Shown in pieces: positions 35,047 through 43,547 of a stretch of 64,000 nucleotides of DNA (its first letter is position 1; each line of letters opens with the position of its first letter). The translations under genes were made by a program, and so were the position numbers. Origin of the DNA: Parapusillimonas sp013416435 (GTDB lineage Bacteria; Pseudomonadota; Gammaproteobacteria; Burkholderiales; Burkholderiaceae_B); assembly GCF_052180245.1 (NCBI RefSeq), contig NZ_CP197474.1:1612001-1676000 (forward strand), in the 5' to 3' direction. The notes below the pieces were generated by a model that saw only the letters and a program-made list of their open reading frames with translations, ran no database searches and was not told the DNA's origin.

Positions 35047-35084
35047 TAATATTACTAACCAAGTAAATTTTTATAAAAAAATCT

Positions 35085-35108
35085 CCTATAGTCATTGATA
35101 TTTATAGG
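35085..35108. promoter_or_regulatory. Inverted repeat CCTATA-N12-TATAGG
   Basis: Perfect 6-bp arms in the AT-rich spacer upstream of the ABC operon. A different architecture from the two CGG/CCG sites; a possible second factor site. Confidence 0.35.
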
Positions 35109-35136
35109 TTTTACCCTAGTAGTAACGGTAAATTAA

Positions 35137-35165
35137 TTGACGGAATATACCGTCGATATTAGTAT
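35137..35165 (+). promoter_or_regulatory. Promoter with overlapping candidate operator 2
   Basis: TTGACG (35137-35142) and TAGTAT (35160-35165) are 17 bp apart. The palindrome GACGG-N6-CCGTC (35139-35154) overlaps the -35 box and spacer, as expected for repression. The first gene starts at 35249. Confidence 0.5.
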
Positions 35166-35248
35166 GGCGATGGCTTGCACGGCAACATGCACTTTTATGC
35201 TCGTTCATTGCAAGCGCATGTCTTTCTTCAACGAACAATAGGTGGAGT

Positions 35249-36547
35249 ATGAGCATTTCAAAATGGAAGCAGGCGACTGCGGGGCTAGTGATGGCCTCAT
35301 TGGCAACATTTCTGCCAGGCGCATCGGCGGTTGCCGGCGAGCCCATCCGAATTGGCGTTTCAACCTTTTTGTCAGGAGCAGGGGCTGTGTTCGGTGTTCC
35401 GGCTCAGCAAACCGCACAGTATCTGGTCGAACAGATCAACGAAGCGGGCGGCATCAAAGGCAGTCCGATCGAACTGGCGTTCCTTGATGAAAACCGCGGT
35501 GTTGACAACACCGTGGTCGAATTCCGATCATTGGTCGAGAGCAAGCGTGTCGACGCGATGATCATCGGCTTGTCCAGTTCCATTTGTCTCGCCGTGGCGC
35601 CTGCCGCCGAAGAGTTGAAGATGCCGACCATGTTCTGGGACTGCGGCACGGAACGTCTCTACGAAGAGCGCAAGTACGACTACGTATACCGGACATCTGA
35701 CTGGACTCCGCCCAACAATCTAGCCGTAGCGCTTTATATGCTCAAGTCCATGCCGGAGGTCAAGACCGTAGCGGGCATCAACCAGGATTATGCTTTCGGG
35801 CGCGATAATTGGGCCGCCTTCAAGCAGGCTGTGCAAGTTCTGCGTCCCGATGTAAAAATCGTGGCGGAGCTGTTCCCCAAGCTCGGCACTGCGGATTACT
35901 CGACAGAAATTTCCAGGCTTTCGGCCCTGCGCCCCGATGTGGTCTTTACCTCATTGTGGGGCGGCGATATGAATACCTTTATTCGCCAGTCCTCCTCGCG
36001 TTCGCTGTTCCGCAACTCGACCCTAGTTAGCCCCAACGGTGAAAGCTCGCTGCAGCAACTGGGAAAATCCTTCCCCGAGAACGCCATCATCGGAATGCGG
36101 GGAGACAGCTGGGCGCTTGATCCCAAGATGAAGGACGTAACCGGCCACCAGGCGTTTATCGACGCGATCAAGGAACGCACTGGCGCTTATCCGAGTTTTC
36201 CTTCCTACCATATGGCCCAGGCCATACGTTCGATCCAGGTGGCTCTTGAAAAGAATTGGGATGGGCGTCGTGAGACTCTGCAGCAGGAGTTGCTGGCAGG
36301 CTGGAAGGGTCTAAGCCTAAAGGACTTCACCGGCGAACTGGTATTGCGTGAAGACAATCAATCAGTCGAAGGCCAGTTGGTTGGCGTAACGGCTAAAAGC
36401 GATGCGCACGACTTCATGATCCTGGATAAGTTGGTGTTGTTTCCCGGCGACTCGATCACGCCACCGGTAGGCGTCAAGGCGCAGGAATGGCTTAAATCCT
36501 TGCCAGCGGGAATGCTTGAGCAATTCAACGTTCCCACAAAAAACTGA
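35249..36547 (+). CDS. ABC transporter substrate-binding protein (LivJ/amide-urea type)
   Basis: 432 residues. Signal peptide WKQATAGLVMASLATFLPGA, cleavage near AVAGEPI. Mature domain: IRIGVSTFLSGAGAVFGVPA, YLVEQINEAGGIKGSPIELA, FRSLVESKRVDAMIIGLSSS and the hinge strand VAGINQDYAFGRDNW. A type I periplasmic binding fold of the branched-chain amino-acid/amide family, with AGGTGGAGT before the ATG. It is the first gene of a five-gene importer operon under a TrmB-like regulator and feeds LivH/LivM. Ligand not known; the catabolic genes downstream suggest a nitrile- or amine-bearing compound. Confidence 0.9.
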   Translation: MSISKWKQATAGLVMASLATFLPGASAVAGEPIRIGVSTFLSGAGAVFGVPAQQTAQYLVEQINEAGGIKGSPIELAFLDENRGVDNTVVEFRSLVESKRVDAMIIGLSSSICLAVAPAAEELKMPTMFWDCGTERLYEERKYDYVYRTSDWTPPNNLAVALYMLKSMPEVKTVAGINQDYAFGRDNWAAFKQAVQVLRPDVKIVAELFPKLGTADYSTEISRLSALRPDVVFTSLWGGDMNTFIRQSSSRSLFRNSTLVSPNGESSLQQLGKSFPENAIIGMRGDSWALDPKMKDVTGHQAFIDAIKERTGAYPSFPSYHMAQAIRSIQVALEKNWDGRRETLQQELLAGWKGLSLKDFTGELVLREDNQSVEGQLVGVTAKSDAHDFMILDKLVLFPGDSITPPVGVKAQEWLKSLPAGMLEQFNVPTKN

Positions 36548-36560
36548 GTTAGGAGCCCCA

Positions 36561-37463
36561 ATGTTGCAAACCGTCTTATTAGCCATCATGGATGGAGTGG
36601 CTCAGGCCTCCGTCTCCTTCATGGTGGCGGTCGGGCTGAGCTTGGTGTTTGGCATTATGCGCATCTTGAACATCGCCCATGGCAGTCTGTATGCCTTGGG
36701 CGGTTATACCGCAGCAGCGGTCGGACTCTGGTTCTCGGCGACTTGGGGTGACGGTCCATGGCTGTATTTGGTTCTGGTGCTGTCGGCTTTGGCGATCGGG
36801 GTGCCCTTGGGCGCCGTGATCGAGCGGGTCCTGCTGCGCCGCATCTACGGGAAAGAGCACACTCTTCAGCTATTGATAACTTTCGGCATCTTCATGATGC
36901 TGGAAGACGCTCAGAAACTGATATTCGGTGTTGAACCGTACTTCAATGATGCGCCGTTGGCCATGCTGGGCGTCATAGAGGTAGGCGGCATTTATTACAC
37001 CGCTTATCAGTTGTTGGTTTTGCCTTTGGCAGCAGTGACCACCATGCTGGCGCTTGCCTGGTTCTTTAACCGAACGCGCAAAGGCAAGTTGATTACCGCC
37101 GTGATCGAAGACTTTGAAATGGCGAGCGTCATGGGAGTCAATGCGCGCAGCGTTTACTTTTGGACGTTCGTGCTGGGCGCTACGTTGGCCGCTTTGGGTG
37201 GGGCGCTGTCTTCGCCGGTTACGTCGTTGGTGCCAGGTACGGGCGCGGGGACCATCGTGCTGTCGTTTGCGATCGTGGCGTCGGCCGGCCTAGGCCATTT
37301 TCAAGGCGCTGCAGTGACCGCCTTGTTGATCAGCCTGGCTCAAGCGTTTAGCGTGCATTTTTATAGCAGTATCGCGGCGGTGATGCCTTATCTGGTAATG
37401 ACGCTGATTCTGATCGTCAAGCCCTATGGCTTGTTTGGCAAACCAGAGGTGCGCAGAATATGA
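36561..37463 (+). CDS. Branched-chain amino-acid type ABC permease (LivH)
   Basis: 300 residues with eight or so transmembrane helices. QTVLLAIMDGVAQASVSFMV starts helix 1, and FGIMRILNIAHGSLYALGGY is the LivH hallmark. DFEMASVMGVNARSVYFWTF is the cytoplasmic EAA-like loop that contacts the ATPases. AGGAGCCCCA precedes the ATG at 36561, 13 bp after the binding-protein stop. It pairs with LivM (ATGA overlap at 37460) to form the membrane channel. Confidence 0.93.
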   Translation: MLQTVLLAIMDGVAQASVSFMVAVGLSLVFGIMRILNIAHGSLYALGGYTAAAVGLWFSATWGDGPWLYLVLVLSALAIGVPLGAVIERVLLRRIYGKEHTLQLLITFGIFMMLEDAQKLIFGVEPYFNDAPLAMLGVIEVGGIYYTAYQLLVLPLAAVTTMLALAWFFNRTRKGKLITAVIEDFEMASVMGVNARSVYFWTFVLGATLAALGGALSSPVTSLVPGTGAGTIVLSFAIVASAGLGHFQGAAVTALLISLAQAFSVHFYSSIAAVMPYLVMTLILIVKPYGLFGKPEVRRI

Positions 37464-38416
37464 ATTCGAATTTTCGGGCTTTGTTGCCTCCGATCATCGC
37501 GCTCGCCCTGATATCGATAGTGCCCTTGGTATCGCCGTCCTTACGCCCGCTGCTATTGGTCGCCATGAGTATCTCCTTGTGCGCGATAGGTCTGCTTATT
37601 CTGTTGCGAGCCGGGCAGGTTTCCTTCGGCCATGCTTTGTATTTCGCCATAGGAGCCTATGTGGTCGCCTTTGCTTCGCGCAAGGGAGGACTGGATCTCT
37701 GGGTATTGCTAGGCTTGGCGCTGATCTGCAGCGTCGTGGTGGGAGCGCTGCTGGGAACCATTCTGGTGCGCTATCGCGGTATTTTCTATGGCATGCTCAA
37801 TTTGGCGTTTTCCATGCTGGGCTACACCATATTCTTACGAGCATACGACTATACCGGTGGAAGCGATGGCCTCAGAGTGGTATCTCCTCCGATTCTAGGC
37901 TTCTCATTGGGCGCATATGAGTTCGGTTGGGGCTTGTACTATTGCGCCGTTGCTTTGTTGGCGCTTGTTTTTTGGGTCGTCCACCGCTATTTGCACAGTC
38001 CCTTGGGCGCCGCGTTAGGCGCGGTCAAGACCAATGAAGTGCGGCTTGAGTACTTGGGGGTTTCCGCCTATCGCGTCATGTTCGTCGCACACGTCAGCGC
38101 GGCCGGTCTGGCCGGGCTGGGTGGCGGTCTGGTGGCTTTTTCAACGGGCCACGTAACGCCGGATCTTGCCTACTGGAGCCTTTCCGCCGAGTTTGTCTTC
38201 GTGGCGGTGCTAGGCGGTACGGCCAACGTGGTCGGTGCATTGATCGGCGCCGTTTCTTTCGAGCTTATCCGCGGCTACGCCAGCGCCTACGCCGGGAATG
38301 CATGGCAATTGATTCTGGGCGCCGTGCTGGTGTTCGTTGTGCTATTTGCTCCGCAAGGCCTATGGGGCGCCTTGCAGCGGATGTTGCCGATGCGAGCCAA
38401 GGGGAAACAACTATGA
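37460..38416 (+). CDS. Branched-chain amino-acid type ABC permease (LivM)
   Basis: 318 residues with about ten transmembrane helices. SISLCAIGLLILLRAGQVSF and GHALYFAIGAYVVAF match the LivM consensus, and AVKTNEVRLEYLGVSAYRVM is the coupling loop. It is shorter than the E. coli protein but in the usual range for amide-type importers. Start overlaps LivH (ATGA), stop overlaps LivG (ATGA), so the whole module is translationally coupled. Confidence 0.93.
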   Translation: MNSNFRALLPPIIALALISIVPLVSPSLRPLLLVAMSISLCAIGLLILLRAGQVSFGHALYFAIGAYVVAFASRKGGLDLWVLLGLALICSVVVGALLGTILVRYRGIFYGMLNLAFSMLGYTIFLRAYDYTGGSDGLRVVSPPILGFSLGAYEFGWGLYYCAVALLALVFWVVHRYLHSPLGAALGAVKTNEVRLEYLGVSAYRVMFVAHVSAAGLAGLGGGLVAFSTGHVTPDLAYWSLSAEFVFVAVLGGTANVVGALIGAVSFELIRGYASAYAGNAWQLILGAVLVFVVLFAPQGLWGALQRMLPMRAKGKQL

Positions 38417-39159
38417 GCCGCGTCACCGTATTGCAATCAAAAGGCTTGCACGTCGAGTTCGGCGGCGTCAAGGCTGCCAATGGTGTCGACCTAGATCTCT
38501 ATCAGGGGGAAATGGCATCGATTATCGGGCCCAACGGGTCGGGCAAAACGACTTTTCTTAACTTGTGTACAGGCTACGTCCGGCCGAGCAAAGGCGAAGT
38601 GATTTTCGCAGGCAAGGACTTGACCCGCATGCCGCCGCGTGACATCACCCGCCTGGGCGCGGTGCGCACCTTCCAATTACCGCAGCTCTTTACCGAAGAC
38701 ACGGTCATCCAGAACGTTTTGATCGCTTTGGCGGCACGTACCGGGTTCTGGAATTTGCGCGCGCTGGATCGCCCCGCCTTGCGCACAGAGGCGCTGGAGA
38801 TACTTTCCATTTTCGGTCTGAAGGCGGAAGCGGAGCGCTATATACATTCGCTGCCTGAAGGAGTGCGCAAGCTGGTCGATATCGCCGTTTCCATCGCCTT
38901 GTCTCCTTCTTTGTTATTGATGGACGAGCCAACTAGCGGCGTCAGTTCGAGTGAGAAATTCGAAATCATGGATATCCTGATGCCCATCTTGCGCGAACGT
39001 AAGATTACAGCGCTGCTGGTCGAGCATGACATGGAGCTGGTAACACGCTATATGGATCGCGTCATTGTTTGGAATGCCGGCCAAGTGATGGCCGACGGCG
39101 CGCCAGACGTCGTCCTGCGCGACGAGCGTGTGTTGCGTAACGTGGTGGGGGTTGCCTAA
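38413..39159 (+). CDS. ABC transporter ATP-binding protein (LivG)
   Basis: 248-residue ABC ATPase. Walker A IIGPNGSGKTTFLNLCTG, signature HSLPEGVRKLVDIAVSIAL (LPEG in place of LSGG, common in LivG-type proteins), Walker B LLLMDEPTSGVS, and H-loop LLVEHDMELV. LVEHDMELVTRYMDRVIVWN and the C-terminal VLRDERVLRNVVG are LivG-like. It overlaps LivM by four bases. Works as a heterodimer with LivF at 39160. Confidence 0.94.
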   Translation: MSRVTVLQSKGLHVEFGGVKAANGVDLDLYQGEMASIIGPNGSGKTTFLNLCTGYVRPSKGEVIFAGKDLTRMPPRDITRLGAVRTFQLPQLFTEDTVIQNVLIALAARTGFWNLRALDRPALRTEALEILSIFGLKAEAERYIHSLPEGVRKLVDIAVSIALSPSLLLMDEPTSGVSSSEKFEIMDILMPILRERKITALLVEHDMELVTRYMDRVIVWNAGQVMADGAPDVVLRDERVLRNVVGVA

Positions 39160-39843
39160 ATGACATTGCTCAGAGTGAATCGGGCCGTTGCGGAGATTGC
39201 AGGCAGCCAGGTGTTGCGCCAGGTATCCGTCGACATAGCAGCGGGCGAGACCTTGGCTTTGATCGGCCGCAACGGAGCGGGGAAGACGTCGCTACTGCGG
39301 GTCATCATGGGTGCGCTGCCCCTAGTCCACGGATCGGTCGAATTCAATGGACGCAATATCGCCATGCTGCCTGCTCATGATCGGGTCGGTTTGGGCATCG
39401 GCTACGCCCCCGAAGAGCGGCGCCTTATCGGCAAGTTCACCGTGCGCGAAAACATTCTGCTACCTGCTTGGGCGGGGCGCTTGGGCACGGCTGAGATCCA
39501 GGAGCGTCTGGAGCTGATTTATTTCGTGGCGCCTGAACTCAAGGATTTGTCCGCGCGCTTGGGTGGCCTGTTATCAGGTGGGCAACAAAAGATGGTTGCC
39601 TTGGGCAGGGCGTTGATGGCAGGCAAGCATATGGTGTTGCTTGACGAGCCGTTTCAGGGTCTTGCTCCCGCCTTGGCGCTGAAATACGCCGATATGCTGC
39701 GCGCCCTGCGCGATGCGCGGCCCGACCTAGCCGTTCTGGTGACGGAATCCAATCCTCAGCTTCTACAGCCCATGGCCGACCGCATGATTGTTCTCGAGCG
39801 CGGTGAGATCCAGGCTGAAGCAACGGAAAAAGTGACAGTTTAA
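39160..39843 (+). CDS. ABC transporter ATP-binding protein (LivF)
   Basis: 227-residue ABC ATPase, starting on the base after the LivG stop. Walker A LIGRNGAGKTSLLRVIMG, signature GGLLSGGQQKMVALGRALM, Walker B MVLLDEPFQGLAP. YAPEERRLIGKFTVRENILL is the LivF Q-loop region. The H-loop is changed: VLVTESNPQLLQPM has Ser-Asn where His is normal, so catalysis may depend on the LivG site. Confidence 0.93.
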   Translation: MTLLRVNRAVAEIAGSQVLRQVSVDIAAGETLALIGRNGAGKTSLLRVIMGALPLVHGSVEFNGRNIAMLPAHDRVGLGIGYAPEERRLIGKFTVRENILLPAWAGRLGTAEIQERLELIYFVAPELKDLSARLGGLLSGGQQKMVALGRALMAGKHMVLLDEPFQGLAPALALKYADMLRALRDARPDLAVLVTESNPQLLQPMADRMIVLERGEIQAEATEKVTV

Positions 39844-39859
39844 ATAAGGGTTGTAAAAC

Positions 39860-40801
39860 ATGAAATTCAAAGCAGCAGTTGTACAGATGGCGTCCGTTCC
39901 TTTCGATAACGACGCGACCTGCGCCAAAGTCGTTGGAAAAATACACGAAGCTGGCGCGATGGGTGCCAAATTGATGGTGTTTCCCGAGGCCACCCTGTCT
40001 GGTTATCCCAAGGGCGCCGACTTCGGCGCGCGCGTTGGCGGCAGATTACCGCGCGGTCGTGAAGAGTTTCTAGAGTATTACAACGGAGCCATTGACGTCC
40101 CCGGTCCGCATACCCAGCAAATTGGCGCAGCTGCCCGCGAGGCCCAGGCCTTTGTGGTCATAGGCGTCATGGAGCGCGATGGCGGTACCTTGTACTGCAC
40201 GACGCTGTTCTTCTCGCCTGAAGGGCTGCTGATGGGTAAGCATCGCAAGCTTATGCCCACAGCCATGGAACGGCTTGTTTGGGGCTGCGGGGATGGTTCC
40301 ACCTTGCCGGTGTTCGATACGCCCATCGGCAAGCTGGGATCCGTTATTTGCTGGGAGAACTATATGCCCCTGTTGCGCATGGCCATGTACGACAAGGGCA
40401 TTCAGCTGTACTGCGTGCCCACCGCCGACGACCGTGAGATCTGGACCAGCTCCATGCAGCACATCGCCATCGAAGGCCGTTGCTTCGTACTGAGTGCTTG
40501 CCAGTACGCGACTCGTGCCGATTACCCTGAAGACTACGACGCCATTCAGGGCAATGAGCCTGACACCGTCTTGATGCGAGGCGGCAGTGTCATAGTCAAT
40601 CCCGCCGGCGAGGTGCTGGCCGGTCCGTCCAATGACGGAGAATGCATACTCACGGCGGAACTTGATTTGAATGACGTGGTGCGTGGCAAGTACGATTTCG
40701 ATGTCGTAGGTCATTACGCGCGTCCTGACATCTTCAAGTTGATTGTCGATGAGCGGCCCAAGCGCTCGGTGACCCAAGTGAAAGAGTCTGGAGATGATTG
40801 A
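39860..40801 (+). CDS. Nitrilase
   Basis: 313-residue carbon-nitrogen hydrolase of the true nitrilase branch. The catalytic triad is visible: Glu43 in VFPEATLSGYP, Lys130 in HRKLMPT and Cys164 in SVICWENYMP; the CWENYMP motif is typical of nitrilases rather than amidases. It converts R-CN to acid and ammonia in the cytoplasm. The gene lies 16 bp after LivF, in the same operon as the importer, so the transported ligand may be, or give rise to, a nitrile. Confidence 0.92.
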   Translation: MKFKAAVVQMASVPFDNDATCAKVVGKIHEAGAMGAKLMVFPEATLSGYPKGADFGARVGGRLPRGREEFLEYYNGAIDVPGPHTQQIGAAAREAQAFVVIGVMERDGGTLYCTTLFFSPEGLLMGKHRKLMPTAMERLVWGCGDGSTLPVFDTPIGKLGSVICWENYMPLLRMAMYDKGIQLYCVPTADDREIWTSSMQHIAIEGRCFVLSACQYATRADYPEDYDAIQGNEPDTVLMRGGSVIVNPAGEVLAGPSNDGECILTAELDLNDVVRGKYDFDVVGHYARPDIFKLIVDERPKRSVTQVKESGDD

Positions 40802-40828
40802 ATCTTTTGTCTAAAAAGGAGCAAAGGG

Positions 40829-41458
40829 ATGGATACGCAAGTCGTGTCGATATTGCTGTACGAAGATGTCGAGGTGCTGGACTTTGCCGGGCCATTTGAG
40901 GTGTTCAACGTAGCCGGCCTGTTGAGCGGGGTTCGGTGCTTTGATGTTTATACGACGGCGCAGCGGCTTCAGCCGGTTTTGGCGCGCGGCAAGCTCAGTA
41001 TCAATCCCTCTTACCACTATGGTGACGAGCCGGAACCCCATATTTTAGTGGTACCGGGAGGGCCGGGATCGAGGCGCGAGTGCGTCAATGCAACGACCCT
41101 TGATCGTATCCGTAAGCACTACGAAAGAGGCGGCACCATACTGTCGGTTTGCACAGGCGCCTTGATCATCGCCAGTGCCGGGCTGGCCGATGGCAAATCG
41201 GCGGTCACTCATGCGGTGGGGCTGCCTATTCTGGAACGTATGGGTAAAGATATAGCGATTTACCCTAAAGCCCGGGTGGTGGACAACGGAAGACTGCTGT
41301 TCTCGGCCGGTGTGTCGGCGGGAACGGATGCGGCGCTTTACCTGGTTTCGCGGTTGTTTGGACTGGATATCGCGCAGCAAACGGCCCAATATATGGAGTA
41401 CGATTGGCGCTACATTCAAGTTGACGGCGTCAATGTCATTGACGCGTGTAAGGCGTAA
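40829..41458 (+). CDS. DJ-1/PfpI family protein, isonitrile-hydratase-like
   Basis: 209 residues. DJ-1 superfamily core: LLYEDVEVLDFAGPFEVFNV, ILVVPGGPGSRRE and the nucleophile elbow TILSVCTGALIIASAGLADG, where Cys of SVCTGA is the catalytic residue. A following THAVGLPIL and RVVDNGRLLFSAGVSAGTDA resemble Pseudomonas isonitrile (cyclohexyl isocyanide) hydratase and the N-terminal domains of GlxA regulators. No AraC domain is attached, so enzyme function is preferred. It follows the nitrilase by 27 bp, which supports a role in C-N triple-bond chemistry. Confidence 0.82.
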   Translation: MDTQVVSILLYEDVEVLDFAGPFEVFNVAGLLSGVRCFDVYTTAQRLQPVLARGKLSINPSYHYGDEPEPHILVVPGGPGSRRECVNATTLDRIRKHYERGGTILSVCTGALIIASAGLADGKSAVTHAVGLPILERMGKDIAIYPKARVVDNGRLLFSAGVSAGTDAALYLVSRLFGLDIAQQTAQYMEYDWRYIQVDGVNVIDACKA

Positions 41459-41470
41459 TCCGGCGTAGGT

Positions 41471-42496
41471 ATGAAAACATTCTTCCATCCTGATCAGTTG
41501 CTGCATTTTCCTAAAACCTATTTGTCGCGCGGCGCGATGCGCCAGCCACAAGAGGTGCCGGATCGAGCCACGCGCCTGTTGCAGGCGGTAAGCGATCTTG
41601 GTTTCGATGTGCAGGCTCCGCGCGACCATGGCATGGAGCCCTTGCTGGCCGTGCATAGCGCCGAGTACCTACGCTTTCTGGAAACGGCCCATGCAAGCTG
41701 GATCAATACCTCGCCGGATTGGGGCGATGAGGTCATGTCCAATGTCTACGTGCGCGAGCCCAACCCTTTGCGCGGCATTCTCGCCGAGGCTGCTCGGTAT
41801 CTGGCAGATGGCAGTTGTCCGGTGGGGCCGATGACTTGGCGGTCCTCATACTGGAGCGCCCAGGATGCCGTCGAGGCTGCTTACGCGGTGCTCGGCGGAG
41901 AACGCTACGCCTACGCGCTTTGCCGTCCACCGGGCCACCACGCGCGCAAGGACGCGGCGGGTGGGTTCTGTTACCTGAACTCCGCGGCCATTGCCGCAGA
42001 AGTATTGCGACAGCGCTACGGCAAGGTATTGGTGCTGGATACCGATGCTCATCATGGCCAAGGGATACAGGAAATTTTCTACGACCGTGCCGACGTGATG
42101 TATATCTCTGTGCACGGGGACCCAACGAATTTCTATCCGGTCGTGGCAGGCCACGCCGACGAGCAGGGCGCCGGCCCCGGAATCGGATACAACCTGAACC
42201 TGCCGGTGCCCCATGGAAGTTCGGAATCCGTATTTTTTGAGTATGTTCAGCGCGCGCTGGACGCCGCGCGGGAATTCGCTCCTGATGCGCTGGTATTTTC
42301 CCATGGGTTCGACATTTATCTGGAGGACCCTCAAGCGCCGGTGCAGGTAAGCAGCGAAGGTTTTGCAAGATTGGGTGAACTGGTCGCGTCGCTCGATCTG
42401 CCTACCGTCGTCGTGCAGGAAGGCGGATACCATATCGATACCCTGGATCGTAACGCTCGCGAGTTCTTCGATGGGCTACTGAACGGACGCCGTTAG
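41471..42496 (+). CDS. Acetylpolyamine amidohydrolase (histone-deacetylase family)
   Basis: 341-residue zinc deacetylase of the HDAC/acetylpolyamine amidohydrolase class. Catalytic His pair CRPPGHHARKDAAGG (His156-157), zinc ligands Asp192 and His194 in VLDTDAHHGQG, third ligand Asp281 in FSHGFDIYLEDP, and the transition-state Tyr320 in VVQEGGYHIDT. It removes acyl groups from small amines. The gene is the last of the operon and starts 12 bp after the DJ-1 gene. Together they predict import and stepwise breakdown of an N-acylated or nitrile-bearing amine. Confidence 0.9.
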   Translation: MKTFFHPDQLLHFPKTYLSRGAMRQPQEVPDRATRLLQAVSDLGFDVQAPRDHGMEPLLAVHSAEYLRFLETAHASWINTSPDWGDEVMSNVYVREPNPLRGILAEAARYLADGSCPVGPMTWRSSYWSAQDAVEAAYAVLGGERYAYALCRPPGHHARKDAAGGFCYLNSAAIAAEVLRQRYGKVLVLDTDAHHGQGIQEIFYDRADVMYISVHGDPTNFYPVVAGHADEQGAGPGIGYNLNLPVPHGSSESVFFEYVQRALDAAREFAPDALVFSHGFDIYLEDPQAPVQVSSEGFARLGELVASLDLPTVVVQEGGYHIDTLDRNAREFFDGLLNGRR

Positions 42497-42642
42497 GGGC
42501 GGATTGCGTGGAGCATCGCTGACTCTTGTGCAGTCTGATCTATATAATCGTCATGCTACCCTGTCTGTGTTGCTACTGAGCAGTGCGATCATAGATGCTC
42601 CGTTGAGCCTGCGCAAAGCCAATTCGCGAGAGGTTCGGAACT

Positions 42643-42899
42643 ATGAGCAAACGTAAACTGATCATGCCCACGCCGGAAGAGGATGCGGCAATAAATCGCG
42701 GCGTTGCCGCCGACCCGGACACCTACGAGCTGGGCGCGGAAGATTTCAAGCAACTGAAACGAGTGGGCCGGCCACCAAGGTAGCGGTGACGATTCGCTAC
42801 GACAAGGATGTCATCGAAGCCTTCAAAGCGGACGGCCCCGGCTGGCGGACGCGGATGAATGATGTACTACATGCTTGGCTCAAGACGCGTCGGGCGTAG
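42643..42899 (+). pseudogene. BrnA-like antitoxin, frameshifted, toxin absent
   Basis: The first 46 codons (KLIMPTPEEDAAINRGVAAD, PDTYELGAEDFKQLKRVGRP) end at TAG 42781-42783. The rest of a BrnA antitoxin continues in the next frame (TKVAVTIRYDKDVIEAFKAD, GPGWRTRMNDVLHAWLKTRR) to 42899. A one-base deletion near 42773 explains the shift. BrnA is a ribbon-helix-helix antitoxin normally encoded after the BrnT toxin; no BrnT frame is seen in 42497-42642. An orphan, broken antitoxin that opens the accessory stretch running to tRNA-Thr. Confidence 0.75.
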
Positions 42900-43267
42900 G
42901 GCTGCGAGCGGGCAAAAGTAAATCCGCCGGTGCGGATTGAGAAATACGAAGCCCGCCGTGGAAGCGAAAGAGTGCTTCCTAGAAAAGGGGGCGACATAGC
43001 ATCATGCCACCACTATTACAAAACAACCAATGCCATGATTGGCGCGCTGCTCAGCCTTGAGGTTTCTCGCCAGTGGCATTTCGGCTGGGGTATTGTTTCG
43101 TTAGGTAACGAGAGCGTTCGGCGACTAAGGCTCCGATCAGCGAAATGACAAAGGCATCCTTGGCGTCCTTCTCGGTTGTTTCGTAGCGCTGCATTAGCGC
43201 AGCTTCTGGTCTGTCTGCGGATGCGAGACTGTCGCTGATTGTTTTTTGGTGATGGGAGAGTCCGTTC
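42900..43267. other. 368-bp stretch without a supported gene
   Basis: Between the BrnA remnant and the zinc-ribbon gene. A minus-strand 72-codon frame (43051-43269) contains protein-like KDAKDAFVISLIGALVAERS but has no ribosome-binding site and its start overlaps the divergent zinc-ribbon start, so it is not called. Nothing else convincing. Confidence 0.4.
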
Positions 43268-43489
43268 ATGGCTGGAGAGGCGATTTACAAAACGATGTGT
43301 CCGCATTGCGGCGTGGAGAATATGGGCTTTACTTCGGTAGTTCAAATCCCGATGGATGGTGGGCGCGAGGCGTCTCACGGGTCGTTCTGGAATGTCTTCT
43401 TTGCATGTAATGGCTGCCGGGAGCGGTTGGTGGTGAAGGTGCATTCCAGCGCAGACTGTGGGCCGAAGGCTTCCCGGCCCACACGATGA
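43268..43489 (+). CDS. Small zinc-ribbon protein
   Basis: 73 residues. Two CxxC pairs (KTMCPHCGVENMGF and NVFFACNGCRERLVVK) spaced about 35 residues apart form a zinc ribbon. GGGAGAG lies upstream of the ATG. No further domain. Such proteins are frequent in mobile and phage-derived DNA, where they may bind DNA, but no function can be given. It lies in the accessory stretch with an Arc-like protein downstream. Confidence 0.55.
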   Translation: MAGEAIYKTMCPHCGVENMGFTSVVQIPMDGGREASHGSFWNVFFACNGCRERLVVKVHSSADCGPKASRPTR

Positions 43490-43547
43490 TCCCTGGGCCG
43501 GGATGGGATAGTAGGCGAAGCAGGATTGATTTTCTGGTCATTGATGC

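Noticed and set aside
43051..43269. 72-codon minus-strand frame
   Set aside because: Protein-like in part, but it lacks a ribosome-binding site and its start overlaps that of the divergent zinc-ribbon gene.
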